Origin: Methylomonas fluvii
GTDB lineage: Bacteria > Pseudomonadota > Gammaproteobacteria > Methylococcales > Methylomonadaceae
NCBI RefSeq assembly: GCF_014850975.1
Contig: NZ_JACXST010000002.1
Location: 1,178,001 to 1,242,000 of the forward strand
Direction: 5' to 3'
Length of the DNA: 64,000 nt
Part shown: positions 7,852-16,162 of the stretch, one piece after another
Numbering within the stretch: position 1 is the stretch's first letter
Layout: every line of letters starts with the position of its first letter
Notes under the pieces: generated by a model
The model's database searches: none
Told to the model about the DNA's origin: nothing
Seen by the model: only the letters and a program-made list of their open reading frames with translations
Program-made: the position numbers and the translations under genes

Positions 7852-8964
7852 ATGATCTTTCATAAAACGGCTATAGCAGCTATTTTGACAACTGGCCTAG
7901 CGGGTGTTTCCAGCCAAGCGTTCGCGCACTCTTACTACAACCTGACCGGCGCGGGCACAGTAGCCTCCGGTAACTCCGCCATCGGCTTCGGCATCGCCAA
8001 CAGCATCAACGGCACAGACGGTGTATCTGCAAACTCCAACGGCACCAACAGAATCGCTAACGGTACCAACGTTTATACAGTCGGCGACTTAAACGCAAAC
8101 ACCTTAATTCCGGGCACAGGTACCGCGGCTGAGACAGCCACAGAAGTAGCAGGCAACCTACCCTATATGTGGTACTCAGGTCAGCATACAACCGCTGCCG
8201 GCTTCACCAAACGCGAGTTGCATACCGGCTCCAGCGCTACAGACAACGATGGCGCACTGACAGCAAATCTTATTAACTCAAACCCTAGTTTCGGTACCAA
8301 TACTATCGGTAGCTTGTGGAAAGCTTACTCGGACAAGAACGGCGGTACCAACGCCGCCACCTGGGGCACCATCATGGCCGATCTGCCAGCTAATGGCGAC
8401 CATCCTTACTTAGCGGTAGCAGGCAATTCGGCATCAACCGGCCTGGGACTGGATTACGGTTTGATTCATATTAGCTGCGGCGCAAACACAGCAAGCGCTA
8501 ACTGCGCCAGCGCGGGCAATATCAAAACCACCATTACCGTGAAAAACGACGCCGATTACAGCCAGTTTAACGGCTTATTGGACGTGGCTCTCTATCGCAA
8601 TGTGGACAGCAGTTCCACATCTGACCGTAACGCGGCTGCCACAATCGGCGAAACGGGCCTGCAAGGCTCAAGCTTGGGCGAAGCTATCTGGACAGCCAGC
8701 ATGAACAGCACTTCCGACACCTTGTTCTACTCGTTTGTGTTCGATCAAGCCGAGTGGAATGCCACAGGCACACCCGGACTACACACCAATGGCTTTTATA
8801 CCTTGGTGGTCGGCGCACACGGTGGCGGCGCTCTCGATGGCGTAACCTATGACGTACTGGTTACCACTTCGGCAGTGCCTGTTCCAGGCGCAGTCTGGCT
8901 GTTTAGCAGCGCCATGGCCGGCTTGATCGGTTTCGGCCGCCGCAAACAACAACTAGCGGCTTAA
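7852..8964 (+). CDS. Secreted VPLPA-CTERM protein, mature N-terminal His
   Basis: A 370-residue exported protein. The signal peptide ends in SQAFA, so the mature chain would start HSYYNL. The C-terminus is a VPLPA-type PEP-CTERM sorting tag: VPVPGAVWLF, a hydrophobic helix, then GRRK. Such tags direct proteins to exosortase for cell-surface anchoring or release. The body is rich in Asn, Thr, Gly and Ala, with one short loop holding two cysteines (ISCGANTASANCASAG). DYGLIHI and YTLVVGAHGG are shared in part with the next gene. GAGGA precedes the ATG. Ligand and function are unknown; with its neighbour it forms a paralogous pair. Confidence 0.8.
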   Translation: MIFHKTAIAAILTTGLAGVSSQAFAHSYYNLTGAGTVASGNSAIGFGIANSINGTDGVSANSNGTNRIANGTNVYTVGDLNANTLIPGTGTAAETATEVAGNLPYMWYSGQHTTAAGFTKRELHTGSSATDNDGALTANLINSNPSFGTNTIGSLWKAYSDKNGGTNAATWGTIMADLPANGDHPYLAVAGNSASTGLGLDYGLIHISCGANTASANCASAGNIKTTITVKNDADYSQFNGLLDVALYRNVDSSSTSDRNAAATIGETGLQGSSLGEAIWTASMNSTSDTLFYSFVFDQAEWNATGTPGLHTNGFYTLVVGAHGGGALDGVTYDVLVTTSAVPVPGAVWLFSSAMAGLIGFGRRKQQLAA

Positions 8965-8973
8965 TTGCCCAGC

Positions 8974-9001
8974 GGAATTGCCGCCACATAGCGGCAATCC
9001 C
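8974..9001 (+). terminator. Intergenic hairpin between the two VPLPA-CTERM genes
   Basis: ATTGCCGC and GCGGCAAT form a perfect 8-bp stem, extended by GG/CC after one mismatch, with loop CACATA. No T-run follows, so it may be an attenuator or mRNA-stability hairpin rather than a full terminator. Confidence 0.4.
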
Positions 9002-9063
9002 CTCACCAAGCGCTGCTTAACAACAGGCTTACGCTCATGTATTTAATTAGATAGAGATCCAAA

Positions 9064-9834
9064 ATGACTGCAAACTTAACCTTTAAAAAACTAGCATTAG
9101 CCGGCGCCATGGGCGCATTGATGTCGGTCAGCGGCTTGGCTAGCGCTCACGTAACCTACAATTTGGCTGCCGGCGATACCTTGCCGCCGGACGGTTCCGC
9201 TACTGGCCCATGGTCGGCCGGCGATCCGGGCTATATCGGCAATTTGCCCGCCACCTGGGTCGCGATGATCCACAACGACGGCGGCATAGCTACCTCGCAA
9301 ACCGCCAGCGGCCACGGCATAGGCATGGGCGCCAAAGCTTATAAAGACGGCACAACTAACTGGGGACATACCGCCGATTACGGTTTGTTTGAATTGCATG
9401 CCGACGCGGAAGTGACTATCACCGTATCGTCTGATGGCTCCAATCTGCGTCCGGCCTTTGGTTTATGGAGCGGCTGGGATACCGCGGGCAGCAGCAGTCG
9501 TCATCAAAGCTACCTGAACAACGGTGCTGTGCTTGCGATGGGAGCCAGCCCACTTGGCACCACACTGGCTTTGGTTGACGCAAACGCCTGGGCCTTCGCA
9601 GCCACTCAAGGCACCACCGCCACCGCAACGCTGACCCGCTTCCTGACTGCCGGTACTTACACACTGATTTTGGGCGGTTACGACGGCACGGTAGGCGGCG
9701 CCAATCTGGCCTATACCGCCACCATCGCCGCCGCTGCGTCGCCGGTACCCGTGCCGGGCGCGGTTTGGCTGTTCGGTAGCGCGATGGCGGGCTTAGTCGG
9801 TTTCGGCAAACGCAAAACTACAGAAAACGTCTGA
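9064..9834 (+). CDS. Second secreted VPLPA-CTERM protein, mature N-terminal His
   Basis: A 256-residue exported protein related to the preceding gene. The signal peptide ends in GLASA, so the mature chain would start HVTYNL, again with histidine first. The C-terminal tag VPVPGAVWLFGSAMAGLVGFGKRK is nearly the same as its neighbour's. DYGLFELH aligns with DYGLIHI of the first protein, and YTLILGGYDG with YTLVVGAHGG. No cysteines are seen. It sits 100 bases downstream on the same strand and may be co-transcribed through the hairpin between them. It is a likely surface or matrix protein of unknown ligand. Confidence 0.8.
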   Translation: MTANLTFKKLALAGAMGALMSVSGLASAHVTYNLAAGDTLPPDGSATGPWSAGDPGYIGNLPATWVAMIHNDGGIATSQTASGHGIGMGAKAYKDGTTNWGHTADYGLFELHADAEVTITVSSDGSNLRPAFGLWSGWDTAGSSSRHQSYLNNGAVLAMGASPLGTTLALVDANAWAFAATQGTTATATLTRFLTAGTYTLILGGYDGTVGGANLAYTATIAAAASPVPVPGAVWLFGSAMAGLVGFGKRKTTENV

Positions 9835-9855
9835 GACGTATCTATGCCACTTAAA

Positions 9856-9914
9856 GCTGATTTTTAACCCGGCGCCCTTAATTACCAGCGTGATCAAGGG
9901 CCGGGTTAATCAGC
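9856..9914. terminator. Large inverted repeat, likely bidirectional terminator
   Basis: GCTGATT-TTT-AACCCGG pairs with CCGGGTTAATCAGC through a three-base bulge, and CCCTT/AAGGG extends the stem inward. It lies between the convergent VPLPA-CTERM and sulfotransferase genes. Confidence 0.5.
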
Positions 9915-10033
9915 AAGAAATTGGATCGGTTTCGGTCAAGGATGACCGGGGGCACGGAAGCTCCACTTTTACATCCGCTAGAACCTAGCCTGCTTGATCA
10001 AAAAGCTTAACCTACCCTGCCCATTCGCTTCAT

Positions 10034-11686
10034 TCATTCGTAACCGAACGCATCGATATACGGCGCCAAGATCGGCAAAACCGGTTCGTAAAAACGTTCA
10101 TAATGCTGCCAGCGTGCCACCGAGCGCGAATAAATCGGCTGCGCGACAGCGGCAAAACTCGGCGTGGCAATGTAACGGCCCTTAGCCTTTTCATGAAACG
10201 CGCTAACTTCGGCCACCCATTCCAAATCCAATAAGGTAAACACCCGGCGAAAACTGTTTTCGAAATCGTTGACCGTGTCCTCGTAACGCAATTCCATATA
10301 ACGCGGCTGCATCATCGGCTTTATGTAAAGCCACAGGTCCATTACGGCCGCATATTGCTTGGCCACACCTTCCCAGCTCAGTAAATTGACTGTGACGCTA
10401 GACGGCTTAAACGCCTGCTGGAAACAGCTCAGACACACATCGCGCGGATCGCGCAGCGCAAAGATAATCCTGGCCTCCGGAAATAGGCAGCTAATCAGGC
10501 CAATATCGATACTATTCAGCGCCACTTTATCGATAAAGCATTTATTCAAGGCATCCGCGCCATATTCCTCACCAACCCGCCGCCAATAGTAAGCGCGCAA
10601 CTTTCGGACATCGTCCAAACCAAGCTGGCGGAGAGCGGCCGGAATGTCTTCTCGAACACCACTCAACCTTTGCAGCTCTTGAATCAAACCATGAATCAGA
10701 TCATTTTCATCGGAGGTAAACACATCGGGGTGCGCCGCCAGCACTTGCTCGGTCAACGTCGTGCCGGAACGCAAAAAGCCCAGCAAAAACGTCGGCGCCG
10801 GCAAGTGATCGGCAAAGTCGCTTAGCGCCCATCGATGCAGTAAAGTCTGATCGAAGCCCTGCTTGTTACGTTGAATCGCACGAAACACCTGTCCGGCGTC
10901 AAGCGAGCTGAGTTCAGGTAATTGCTTATACAAAGCCTTTGCTTGCTGGCAAGCCGCAAACGATGCCTCATATTCTTCCAGCTTATCCAACACCCCTACC
11001 AACTCCTGCCAGGCACGTGCGGTCTGCTGCATATTGCGATTGGCGGCTATCACAGCCTGAAAGCGCTGTTTGGCTGCAGGCAAACGGTTTAAATGTGCTT
11101 CCAGCACCGCCAGCATGTTATTGCAGGCCGGATCGTCCGGACGTAATTCGCAGACCTTGCTGGCAAAAGGCAAAGCCTCTTCGAATCGATTAACCCGTGT
11201 CAAATACAAGGCGCGATTATTCAGCGCGGCAGGATTCTCGGGCTCCAGCTTGACCGCCAATTCGGTTAATTTAAGCGCGGTATCCAGATCGCCCCAGTGG
11301 TGCAATTGCTCGGCCAGCTCCAGCATAAAGCGGATATTGCGGGTTTGCTGAGCGTCGATTTCCAGTTGCCGAGCGGCCTGCTGTAGATAGGCCAAGCCTT
11401 CCCGGCGCTGCTGCTGCCAACACAAAGCCTGCCCCAATCCGGCCAGCGCTTCCGCATGATCGGGTTGGATCGCCAAGACTTGCCGAAATCCCAGCAGCGT
11501 ACCCGCCATATCGCGCCGGGCCACTGCTTGCCAGGCTTGCTTTAACGCATCGTCCACACTGGGTTTAACCGGCCTCGATGCCGCTTCGGCTTGCTTTAAA
11601 CAACAGGCTTTGTATTTCTTGCCGCTGCCGCATGGGCACCGATCGTTACGGCCAAATTTAGCGTTGACGGCTGCTGTATTTTTCAT
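10034..11686 (-). CDS. SEC-C / TPR / sulfotransferase fusion protein
   Basis: A 550-residue cytoplasmic protein in three parts. Residues 12-30 are a SEC-C zinc motif (CPCGSGKKYKACC) as found at the C-terminus of SecA. Residues about 45-260 are tetratricopeptide repeats. From about 295 to the end is a sulfotransferase domain, with the phosphosulfate loop GFLRSGTTLTEQVL and the 3'-phosphate region ALRDPRDVCLSC. It should transfer sulfate from PAPS to an acceptor held or recognised by the TPR part; the acceptor is unknown. AGGGAA precedes the ATG. TPR-sulfotransferases are known; the added N-terminal SEC-C motif is less usual. The gene is 41 bases downstream of radA and may belong to its operon. 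Confidence 0.85.
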   Translation of the reverse strand: MKNTAAVNAKFGRNDRCPCGSGKKYKACCLKQAEAASRPVKPSVDDALKQAWQAVARRDMAGTLLGFRQVLAIQPDHAEALAGLGQALCWQQQRREGLAYLQQAARQLEIDAQQTRNIRFMLELAEQLHHWGDLDTALKLTELAVKLEPENPAALNNRALYLTRVNRFEEALPFASKVCELRPDDPACNNMLAVLEAHLNRLPAAKQRFQAVIAANRNMQQTARAWQELVGVLDKLEEYEASFAACQQAKALYKQLPELSSLDAGQVFRAIQRNKQGFDQTLLHRWALSDFADHLPAPTFLLGFLRSGTTLTEQVLAAHPDVFTSDENDLIHGLIQELQRLSGVREDIPAALRQLGLDDVRKLRAYYWRRVGEEYGADALNKCFIDKVALNSIDIGLISCLFPEARIIFALRDPRDVCLSCFQQAFKPSSVTVNLLSWEGVAKQYAAVMDLWLYIKPMMQPRYMELRYEDTVNDFENSFRRVFTLLDLEWVAEVSAFHEKAKGRYIATPSFAAVAQPIYSRSVARWQHYERFYEPVLPILAPYIDAFGYE

Positions 11687-11727
11687 ATCGTTCCCTGACG
11701 AAGTTTGGCATTGATTATGGGCAGCAA

Positions 11728-13095
11728 TTATAAATCCGCCAGCACCGCCAGTGCTTCTTGAATATTGCTGACCGCATGGATTTGCAAGTTCTTCAGCGCG
11801 TCCTTGGGTTTATTGCTTTTAGGAATGATCGCTCGCTTGAAGCCGTGTTTGGCGGCTTCGTTCAGGCGGGCGTGTCCATTAGCCACCGGGCGAATCTCGC
11901 CGTTTAAACCCACCTCGCCGAAGAACACCGTATCGTAAGGAATGATCCGGTCGCGCAGGCTGGACACCACACCGACCATGATTGCCAGGTCGGTACTGGT
12001 TTCGGACACCTTGATGCCGCCGACCACGTTAGCGTAAATCTCGTCGTTGCCGGTAAAAACCCCGCCGTGGCGCGACAACACCGCCAGCAACATGGCTAGC
12101 CGGTTTTGATCCAAACCCACCGCCAGCCGGCGCGGATTGCCGTACTGGCTTTCGGTGACTAGAGCCTGAATTTCCACCAGCAACGGCCTCGTGCCTTCCC
12201 ACAACACCGTGACCACGCTGCCCGGCGACGGCTTTTCGGCGCGCGACAAAAACATCGCCGACGGGTTTTTCACTTCCTTTAAGCCGCTGCTTTCCATCGC
12301 AAAAAAACCCAGCTCGCCAACACTACCAAAGCGGTTCTTGTCGGCGCGCAACACCCGAAATCGCGAATCGTCCGTGGACGACAACACCACTTGCGCATCA
12401 ACGATATGGCTCAAGGTCATAGGCCCGGCCAGCGATTGATCCTTGGTGACATGGCCGACCATGAAAAACGACACGCCGGTGCGTTTGGCGTATTGGGTCA
12501 GATAGCTGGCGGATTCGCGCACCTGCGACACGGAACCCGGCGCCGAATCCGAATCGGCGGTGTACATCACCTGGATCGAATCGATGATCACCACCTTGGG
12601 CTGCTCCTCGTCCAAGACTTGGCAAATCTGCTGTACCGAGGTTTCCGCTAGCATTTTGATACCGGCGGTATTCAATTGCAGACGGTGCGCACGCTCGGCA
12701 ATTTGTTGCAGCGATTCCTCGCCGGACACATACAGTACCGGCAATTGCTGGGCGATATGAGCAATGGCTTGCAACAGAATGGTACTCTTGCCCGCACCCG
12801 GCGCGCCGCCGATCAGCACCACGCTGCCGGTGACGATGCCGCCACCCAGCACCCGGTCGAACTCGGCCAGACCGCTGGAAATCCGTTCGGCTTGGGCCAG
12901 ATTAACTTCGGACAACAACCGAACCTCGCTGCGACTGCCGGCATAACCGGAGTTATCGCGCGCAGATTTGCCGCTACCCAGCTTCACTTCCTTGATGCTG
13001 TTCCAAGCTCCACATTGATTACACTGCCCGGACCAGCCGGGAAAATCGGCGCCGCATTCGGTGCAGACGTAGGCGGATTTTGATTTTTTAGCCAT
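11728..13095 (-). CDS. radA: DNA repair protein RadA (Sms)
   Basis: A 455-residue RadA, a RecA-like ATPase that processes branched recombination intermediates. The N-terminal C4 zinc finger is CTECG...CNQCG. The Walker A is GGAPGAGKST, followed by the RadA-specific KNRFG motif and a C-terminal Lon-protease-like domain that lacks peptidase function. Length and order match the family. The gene follows a toxin-antitoxin pair with only 12 bases between, so it may be read from the pair's promoter; that would tie radA expression to antitoxin autoregulation, which is an inference. Confidence 0.96.
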   Translation of the reverse strand: MAKKSKSAYVCTECGADFPGWSGQCNQCGAWNSIKEVKLGSGKSARDNSGYAGSRSEVRLLSEVNLAQAERISSGLAEFDRVLGGGIVTGSVVLIGGAPGAGKSTILLQAIAHIAQQLPVLYVSGEESLQQIAERAHRLQLNTAGIKMLAETSVQQICQVLDEEQPKVVIIDSIQVMYTADSDSAPGSVSQVRESASYLTQYAKRTGVSFFMVGHVTKDQSLAGPMTLSHIVDAQVVLSSTDDSRFRVLRADKNRFGSVGELGFFAMESSGLKEVKNPSAMFLSRAEKPSPGSVVTVLWEGTRPLLVEIQALVTESQYGNPRRLAVGLDQNRLAMLLAVLSRHGGVFTGNDEIYANVVGGIKVSETSTDLAIMVGVVSSLRDRIIPYDTVFFGEVGLNGEIRPVANGHARLNEAAKHGFKRAIIPKSNKPKDALKNLQIHAVSNIQEALAVLADL

Positions 13096-13107
13096 AGCGA
13101 TAAAGAT

Positions 13108-13464
13108 TTAACGATTTAGCCACAAGCCAGCCAAATCATAGCCGAGTTGTTGATGGTGTTTGATGGCGAGCAGATACACGGCGTCAGTCGGCAAGTACAA
13201 CAGCAAATAATCCTCTAAAACATATTCGCGGACCGCCGGATAGCGGTCGGCGATTCGCCCTGTCGCGCTCAGCGCTTCGACCGAGTCGGGATTATGGCGA
13301 GCAAATAACCGACCCATTTCCGGATAACACTCGAGATTAGGGATAACGGAGTCCCCCAAACTATCAAGCAGCCGATCATAAGCCTGCGGAAAATTGTTTA
13401 CTTGCCAATAGCCTTCTATGTCTTGCAAATTGGCGAGAAAGTTATCGGTAAAACGTACCTGCAT
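13108..13464 (-). CDS. RelE/ParE-family toxin
   Basis: A 118-residue toxin of the RelE/ParE superfamily, in which members cleave mRNA at the ribosome or poison gyrase. The N-terminal FTDNFLANLQDIEGYW and the later REYVLEDYLLLYLPTDAVYLLAIKHHQQLGYD follow the family fold, ending in the usual helix. It starts three bases after the antitoxin stop, so the two are translated as a pair. Which activity it has, mRNA cleavage or gyrase poisoning, cannot be told from the sequence. Confidence 0.82.
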   Translation of the reverse strand: MQVRFTDNFLANLQDIEGYWQVNNFPQAYDRLLDSLGDSVIPNLECYPEMGRLFARHNPDSVEALSATGRIADRYPAVREYVLEDYLLLYLPTDAVYLLAIKHHQQLGYDLAGLWLNR

Positions 13465-13467
13465 GGG

Positions 13468-13770
13468 TCAGGTGGATACGGATTTAGCCCGATCTTGTTT
13501 GATTTGCTTTAACGCTTCGCGGGCATCCTGGTGGCGCCCTGCGTCGAGATCAGCCAATCCGCGTTCGATTTCATGCAGTAACAGTAAGTGGATATGCGCA
13601 CGCTCCAGGCGATGGTAGTGATCCAAACGTTCCGCGCCGATCAACGCGGCTACGCCTTCACCGTTTTTAGTAATGATTTTTTCCTTACCGGTTTGCACCT
13701 CGCTTACCAAAGCGGATAACTGGGTCCTGGCCTCGGAAAACGGCACTATATCGGCCACGGCAATACTCAT
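13468..13770 (-). CDS. Phd/YefM-family antitoxin
   Basis: A 100-residue antitoxin. The N-terminal part, with VPFSEARTQLSALVSEVQTGKEKIITKNGEGVAALI, is the Phd/YefM DNA-binding fold that dimerises and represses its own operon. The remaining residues form a helical tail that would wrap and block the toxin encoded next. The order antitoxin-toxin and the three-base gap are typical of type II systems. The upstream region from 13771 to about 14150 carries no gene; it contains short palindromes such as ATGCCCGCATCCCGGCGGGCAT near 14046-14067, a style of repeat seen elsewhere in the window. Confidence 0.82.
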   Translation of the reverse strand: MSIAVADIVPFSEARTQLSALVSEVQTGKEKIITKNGEGVAALIGAERLDHYHRLERAHIHLLLLHEIERGLADLDAGRHQDAREALKQIKQDRAKSVST

Positions 13771-14154
13771 GACGACTCCTGAATAGTTTGCTCAAAATTT
13801 CGCTCAATATTATGAGCTTTTGGCTGATTTGCATAGCGAAACCTTCCGGTTTATCTCATCTTCTGCTGCCTATCTTTAACGCACCAGCTTGACCACACAT
13901 TTGGCGCTGCAGCGATTGGCTATGTGCCGGAGCTTACGAGTGATTAATTCTGCCTTGTCGGATTCTCGGTAGTACTCGTCATTTCGGCAGGGATAGCCGA
14001 AATCCAGACCCCACGGACGGATCGAAGCTTGCCATCCATGGCACTGGATGCCCGCATCCCGGCGGGCATGACGGCGTTGCTTAAATCTGACAAAGTAGAA
14101 TTAATGGCCGGGCTTTTTAAATCTGTTTCTATCGAGCCGTTGCGGACTATGGCT

Positions 14155-14309
14155 CGATCTGATTCAATGGCAACAGTCTGGCCGTTACCGGTCATTATTT
14201 CTCCGCCGAATGAGATACAGAAAGGAAGATCACATGCAGATCAATAAATTATCGTGCCAAAGATCATTTTTCGGTAGATATACCGAAACTATCTAATTCC
14301 TTGTTAGCC
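14155..14309 (+). repeat. attI-like cassette leader, copy 1
   Basis: A 155-base block ending in the core GTTAGCC (14303-14309). It aligns without gaps for at least its first 79 bases to 28626-28704, and the alignment continues through the short ORF to the core at 28774-28780. Roughly three quarters of positions match by eye. It stands directly before the first integron-type cassette of this locus. A TTCGGTA/TACCGAA hairpin at 14270-14287 lies near the end. No integrase gene is close. Confidence 0.65.
14234..14296 (+). CDS. 20-codon leader ORF of the cassette insertion site, copy 1
   Basis: A 20-residue peptide, MQINKLSCQRSFFGRYTETI, preceded by AAAGGAAG five bases before the ATG. The second copy at 28705-28767 has the same length, the same ribosome binding site and 13 identical residues, including SFFG and YTETI. 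Several of the differences in the second half are synonymous, which points to translation. The stop lies six bases before the GTTAGCC core, and the cassette gene's ATG at 14313 follows 16 bases after the stop. Translation coupling or re-initiation into whichever cassette is first in line would be possible, as proposed for the short ORF in attI1. Confidence 0.5.
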   Translation: MQINKLSCQRSFFGRYTETI

Positions 14310-14312
14310 GTC

Positions 14313-14765
14313 ATGAGTCTTCTGCCATCAATCGCTGATGTTCCGCACCTGTGGAGCCAAGACGGCTCCCTTCGTGACGTGTACTTCGTTGGTACAACGT
14401 TGGCGCATTGGAAAAGATTTCTCGCATTCGTCCGAAACAGCAAAAACCACTACGCCTTTGATGGAGAAGAAACTAGCCTTCCATCCATTGAAGAAATCTT
14501 TGCCAATCGAGATGGTCACCACATGTTGACGGTTACTACATCTGGCGTCTCAATAAATTGTCATTTCTTCATCGCTGGAGAGATTGAGCTTGATATCGAC
14601 CCTCGCGAAATTCACGGAAAAAACGAACACGAGGCAGTGCTAGGGTTCATTGCATCGTTGGCGCACGCCATCGAAAGGCCGGCGCTCTTGACTCCAGAAA
14701 ACGGAATAGATGTTCCGTTCCTTTCCTTTGAGCCTAACCAACGTACTTGGACTGTCCACGGCTAA
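14313..14765 (+). CDS. Cassette gene 1, hypothetical protein
   Basis: A 150-residue soluble protein I do not recognise. It has the make-up of a compact alpha/beta protein: SLRDVYFVGTTLAHWKRFLAFV, then a beta-rich middle (HHMLTVTTSGVSINCHFF) and an acidic helix. The ATG at 14313 is chosen; a TTG at 14301 is in frame but lies inside the recombination core. There is no ribosome binding site of its own, because the sequence before the start is the attI-like leader; expression probably depends on the leader ORF. Its stop is five bases into its own attC, as is common in cassettes. Confidence 0.65.
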   Translation: MSLLPSIADVPHLWSQDGSLRDVYFVGTTLAHWKRFLAFVRNSKNHYAFDGEETSLPSIEEIFANRDGHHMLTVTTSGVSINCHFFIAGEIELDIDPREIHGKNEHEAVLGFIASLAHAIERPALLTPENGIDVPFLSFEPNQRTWTVHG

Positions 14766-14846
14766 CATGGCGCTCAACCTCGCTCCTTTCAGTCGCTGGA
14801 CGCTGCGCGATAAAGCCGCGCAGCGCCGGTTAGCTCTACGTTAGGG
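14760..14846 (+). other. attC site of cassette 1
   Basis: An 87-base site from R'' GGCTAAC (14760-14766) to R' GTTAGGG (14840-14846). Inside are the L-type boxes GCTCAACC and GGTTAGC, and an imperfect palindrome GCTGGACGCTGCGCG...CGCGCAGCG. R'' is the exact complement of the GTTAGCC with which this cassette begins. Confidence 0.8.
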
Positions 14847-14871
14847 CAGCCGAAGGTTTGAGCATGCAGCT

Positions 14872-15711
14872 ATGCAATTGGCATTAGTAAATAACGAAAA
14901 AGTAGAGGCATTTACAGGAGGCAGAGGAAACTGCCCTGTCTGTGGTGCTGAGACTATTGCCAAATGTGGGCCACGAATAATGCATCACTGGGCTCACCAC
15001 AGAATCACAGATTGTGATCCGTGGTGGGAGAATGAGACCGCATGGCACCGGGAATGGAAAAACAAGTTTCCATTAGAATGTCGAGAGGTTTCAGATGTGG
15101 CAGAAGATGGAGAAATACACAGAGCGGATGTTAAAACCCCAACAGGCATAGTGATCGAAATTCAACATTCCACTATGACGGATGCAGAGAGGATTTCCCG
15201 CGAAGAATTTTACAAAAACTTAGTTTGGGTAATTGATGGAACTGTGTTTCAAGATAATTTTGACATCTATCATATGCTGCCAAATCCAAAATCAGAATTA
15301 GCCCAGGACTTGGTTTGGAGTAAAGCTAAAAGACATATGAATGGAGCTAATGCAGGGCTTTTTTTTCGGCTATCTGAAGCACTTGAAGATGCCCCATCTG
15401 TTACAAAAGCTACATTACGCGGCGGCTGGATTCATGGCATATATGATATTGAGGAGGAAGTAAAAAAATCCTATAACGGCTACCACCAATACGATTGGGT
15501 CAGGCCAAGAAAAACCTGGTTAGATGCAAAATGCCCTGTATATATTGATTTTGGTGACGAACACCTTGTGAAGCTGGATACATATGATGAATCTGGTCTT
15601 AAATGTATAAGGTTAGTTTCTAAACGGAAATTTGTGCATGATGTCATGGTCGAAGATAAGGCGGAAAATATTGCTACACGTTTTTACCCAATTACGTCAG
15701 GCAAGCCCTAA
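14872..15711 (+). CDS. Cassette gene 2, CoiA-like putative nuclease
   Basis: A 279-residue protein resembling competence protein CoiA. A cysteine knuckle (CPVCG at 21-25, with Cys32 following) precedes HHWAHH and WWENETAWHREWKNKFP. The nuclease-like core follows: HRADV with Asp86, then VIEIQHS with Glu96 and Gln98, matching the D...ExQ pattern of restriction-endonuclease-like folds. The last 120 residues are not recognised. CoiA-like proteins are linked to transformation and also occur beside defence genes. Carriage on a cassette points to an accessory role such as nucleic-acid defence, which is inference. The ATG at 14872 follows the attC by 25 bases. Confidence 0.75.
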   Translation: MQLALVNNEKVEAFTGGRGNCPVCGAETIAKCGPRIMHHWAHHRITDCDPWWENETAWHREWKNKFPLECREVSDVAEDGEIHRADVKTPTGIVIEIQHSTMTDAERISREEFYKNLVWVIDGTVFQDNFDIYHMLPNPKSELAQDLVWSKAKRHMNGANAGLFFRLSEALEDAPSVTKATLRGGWIHGIYDIEEEVKKSYNGYHQYDWVRPRKTWLDAKCPVYIDFGDEHLVKLDTYDESGLKCIRLVSKRKFVHDVMVEDKAENIATRFYPITSGKP

Positions 15712-15744
15712 CAAGGCCGTAAACTCGGACGCTTCGACAAGCTC
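15704..15744 (+). other. Truncated attC of cassette 2
   Basis: R'' GCCCTAAC overlaps the stop of the CoiA-like gene and is followed by AAGGCCGTAAACTCGGACGC, a usual attC left arm. No L' box or GTTRRRY core follows; the sequence passes into the next ORF. GCCCTAAC complements the GTTAGGGC at the start of cassette 2. A deletion has removed the right arm. Confidence 0.65.
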
Positions 15745-16155
15745 ATGGGTGTCTTCGAGCGCTATTACGCATCGCAGTCTGAACTGAACGAGGCTGGCGC
15801 TGAAGTGTGGGAGTCGTACAAGCGCCAAGTATTGGGACTTCTGGCAGCCAAGATGGTCAAGAAATCCGTCATCGCCGCTGGCTTGGAACAAGGCTTGCGC
15901 GAGCTCCGCGAGTTCCCGCCTGGTGCTAAGCAAGTGGGGCCTGCAGCAGTCGCCCTGGAACGTGCCATCGAGTTGGAGTATCCAGAGTTCCTGCGCGAAG
16001 ACGAGGAGCGCTTATCCAAGGCGCTGAAGCGGGGCAGCATTCGGACAGAGCGTGAGTACTACTTGGTTCGTCACGCTATCGACCGGGAGGAAGGTAGTCC
16101 GTCCGATAGGCTTGCCGCGCTCTACAAACTGGCAGACAACTTCGACGCGAGGTGA
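15745..16155 (+). CDS. Cassette gene 3, hypothetical, possibly 5'-truncated
   Basis: A 136-residue, charged, mostly helical soluble protein with no recognised family. It opens with ERYYASQSELNEAGAEVWESYKRQ and ends RLAALYKLADNFDAR; EREYYLVRHAIDREEG is the most distinctive stretch. The original beginning of this cassette is missing because the deletion that cut attC 2 runs into it. The ATG at 15745 may therefore be internal and the present product shortened. No ribosome binding site precedes it. A complete attC follows. Confidence 0.55.
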   Translation: MGVFERYYASQSELNEAGAEVWESYKRQVLGLLAAKMVKKSVIAAGLEQGLRELREFPPGAKQVGPAAVALERAIELEYPEFLREDEERLSKALKRGSIRTEREYYLVRHAIDREEGSPSDRLAALYKLADNFDAR

Positions 16156-16162
16156 GAATGGC

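Noticed and set aside
9914-10033. A riboswitch-like stretch between the VPLPA-CTERM and sulfotransferase genes
   Set aside because: It lies downstream of both convergent genes, so it cannot be a leader for either, and no family motif is seen.
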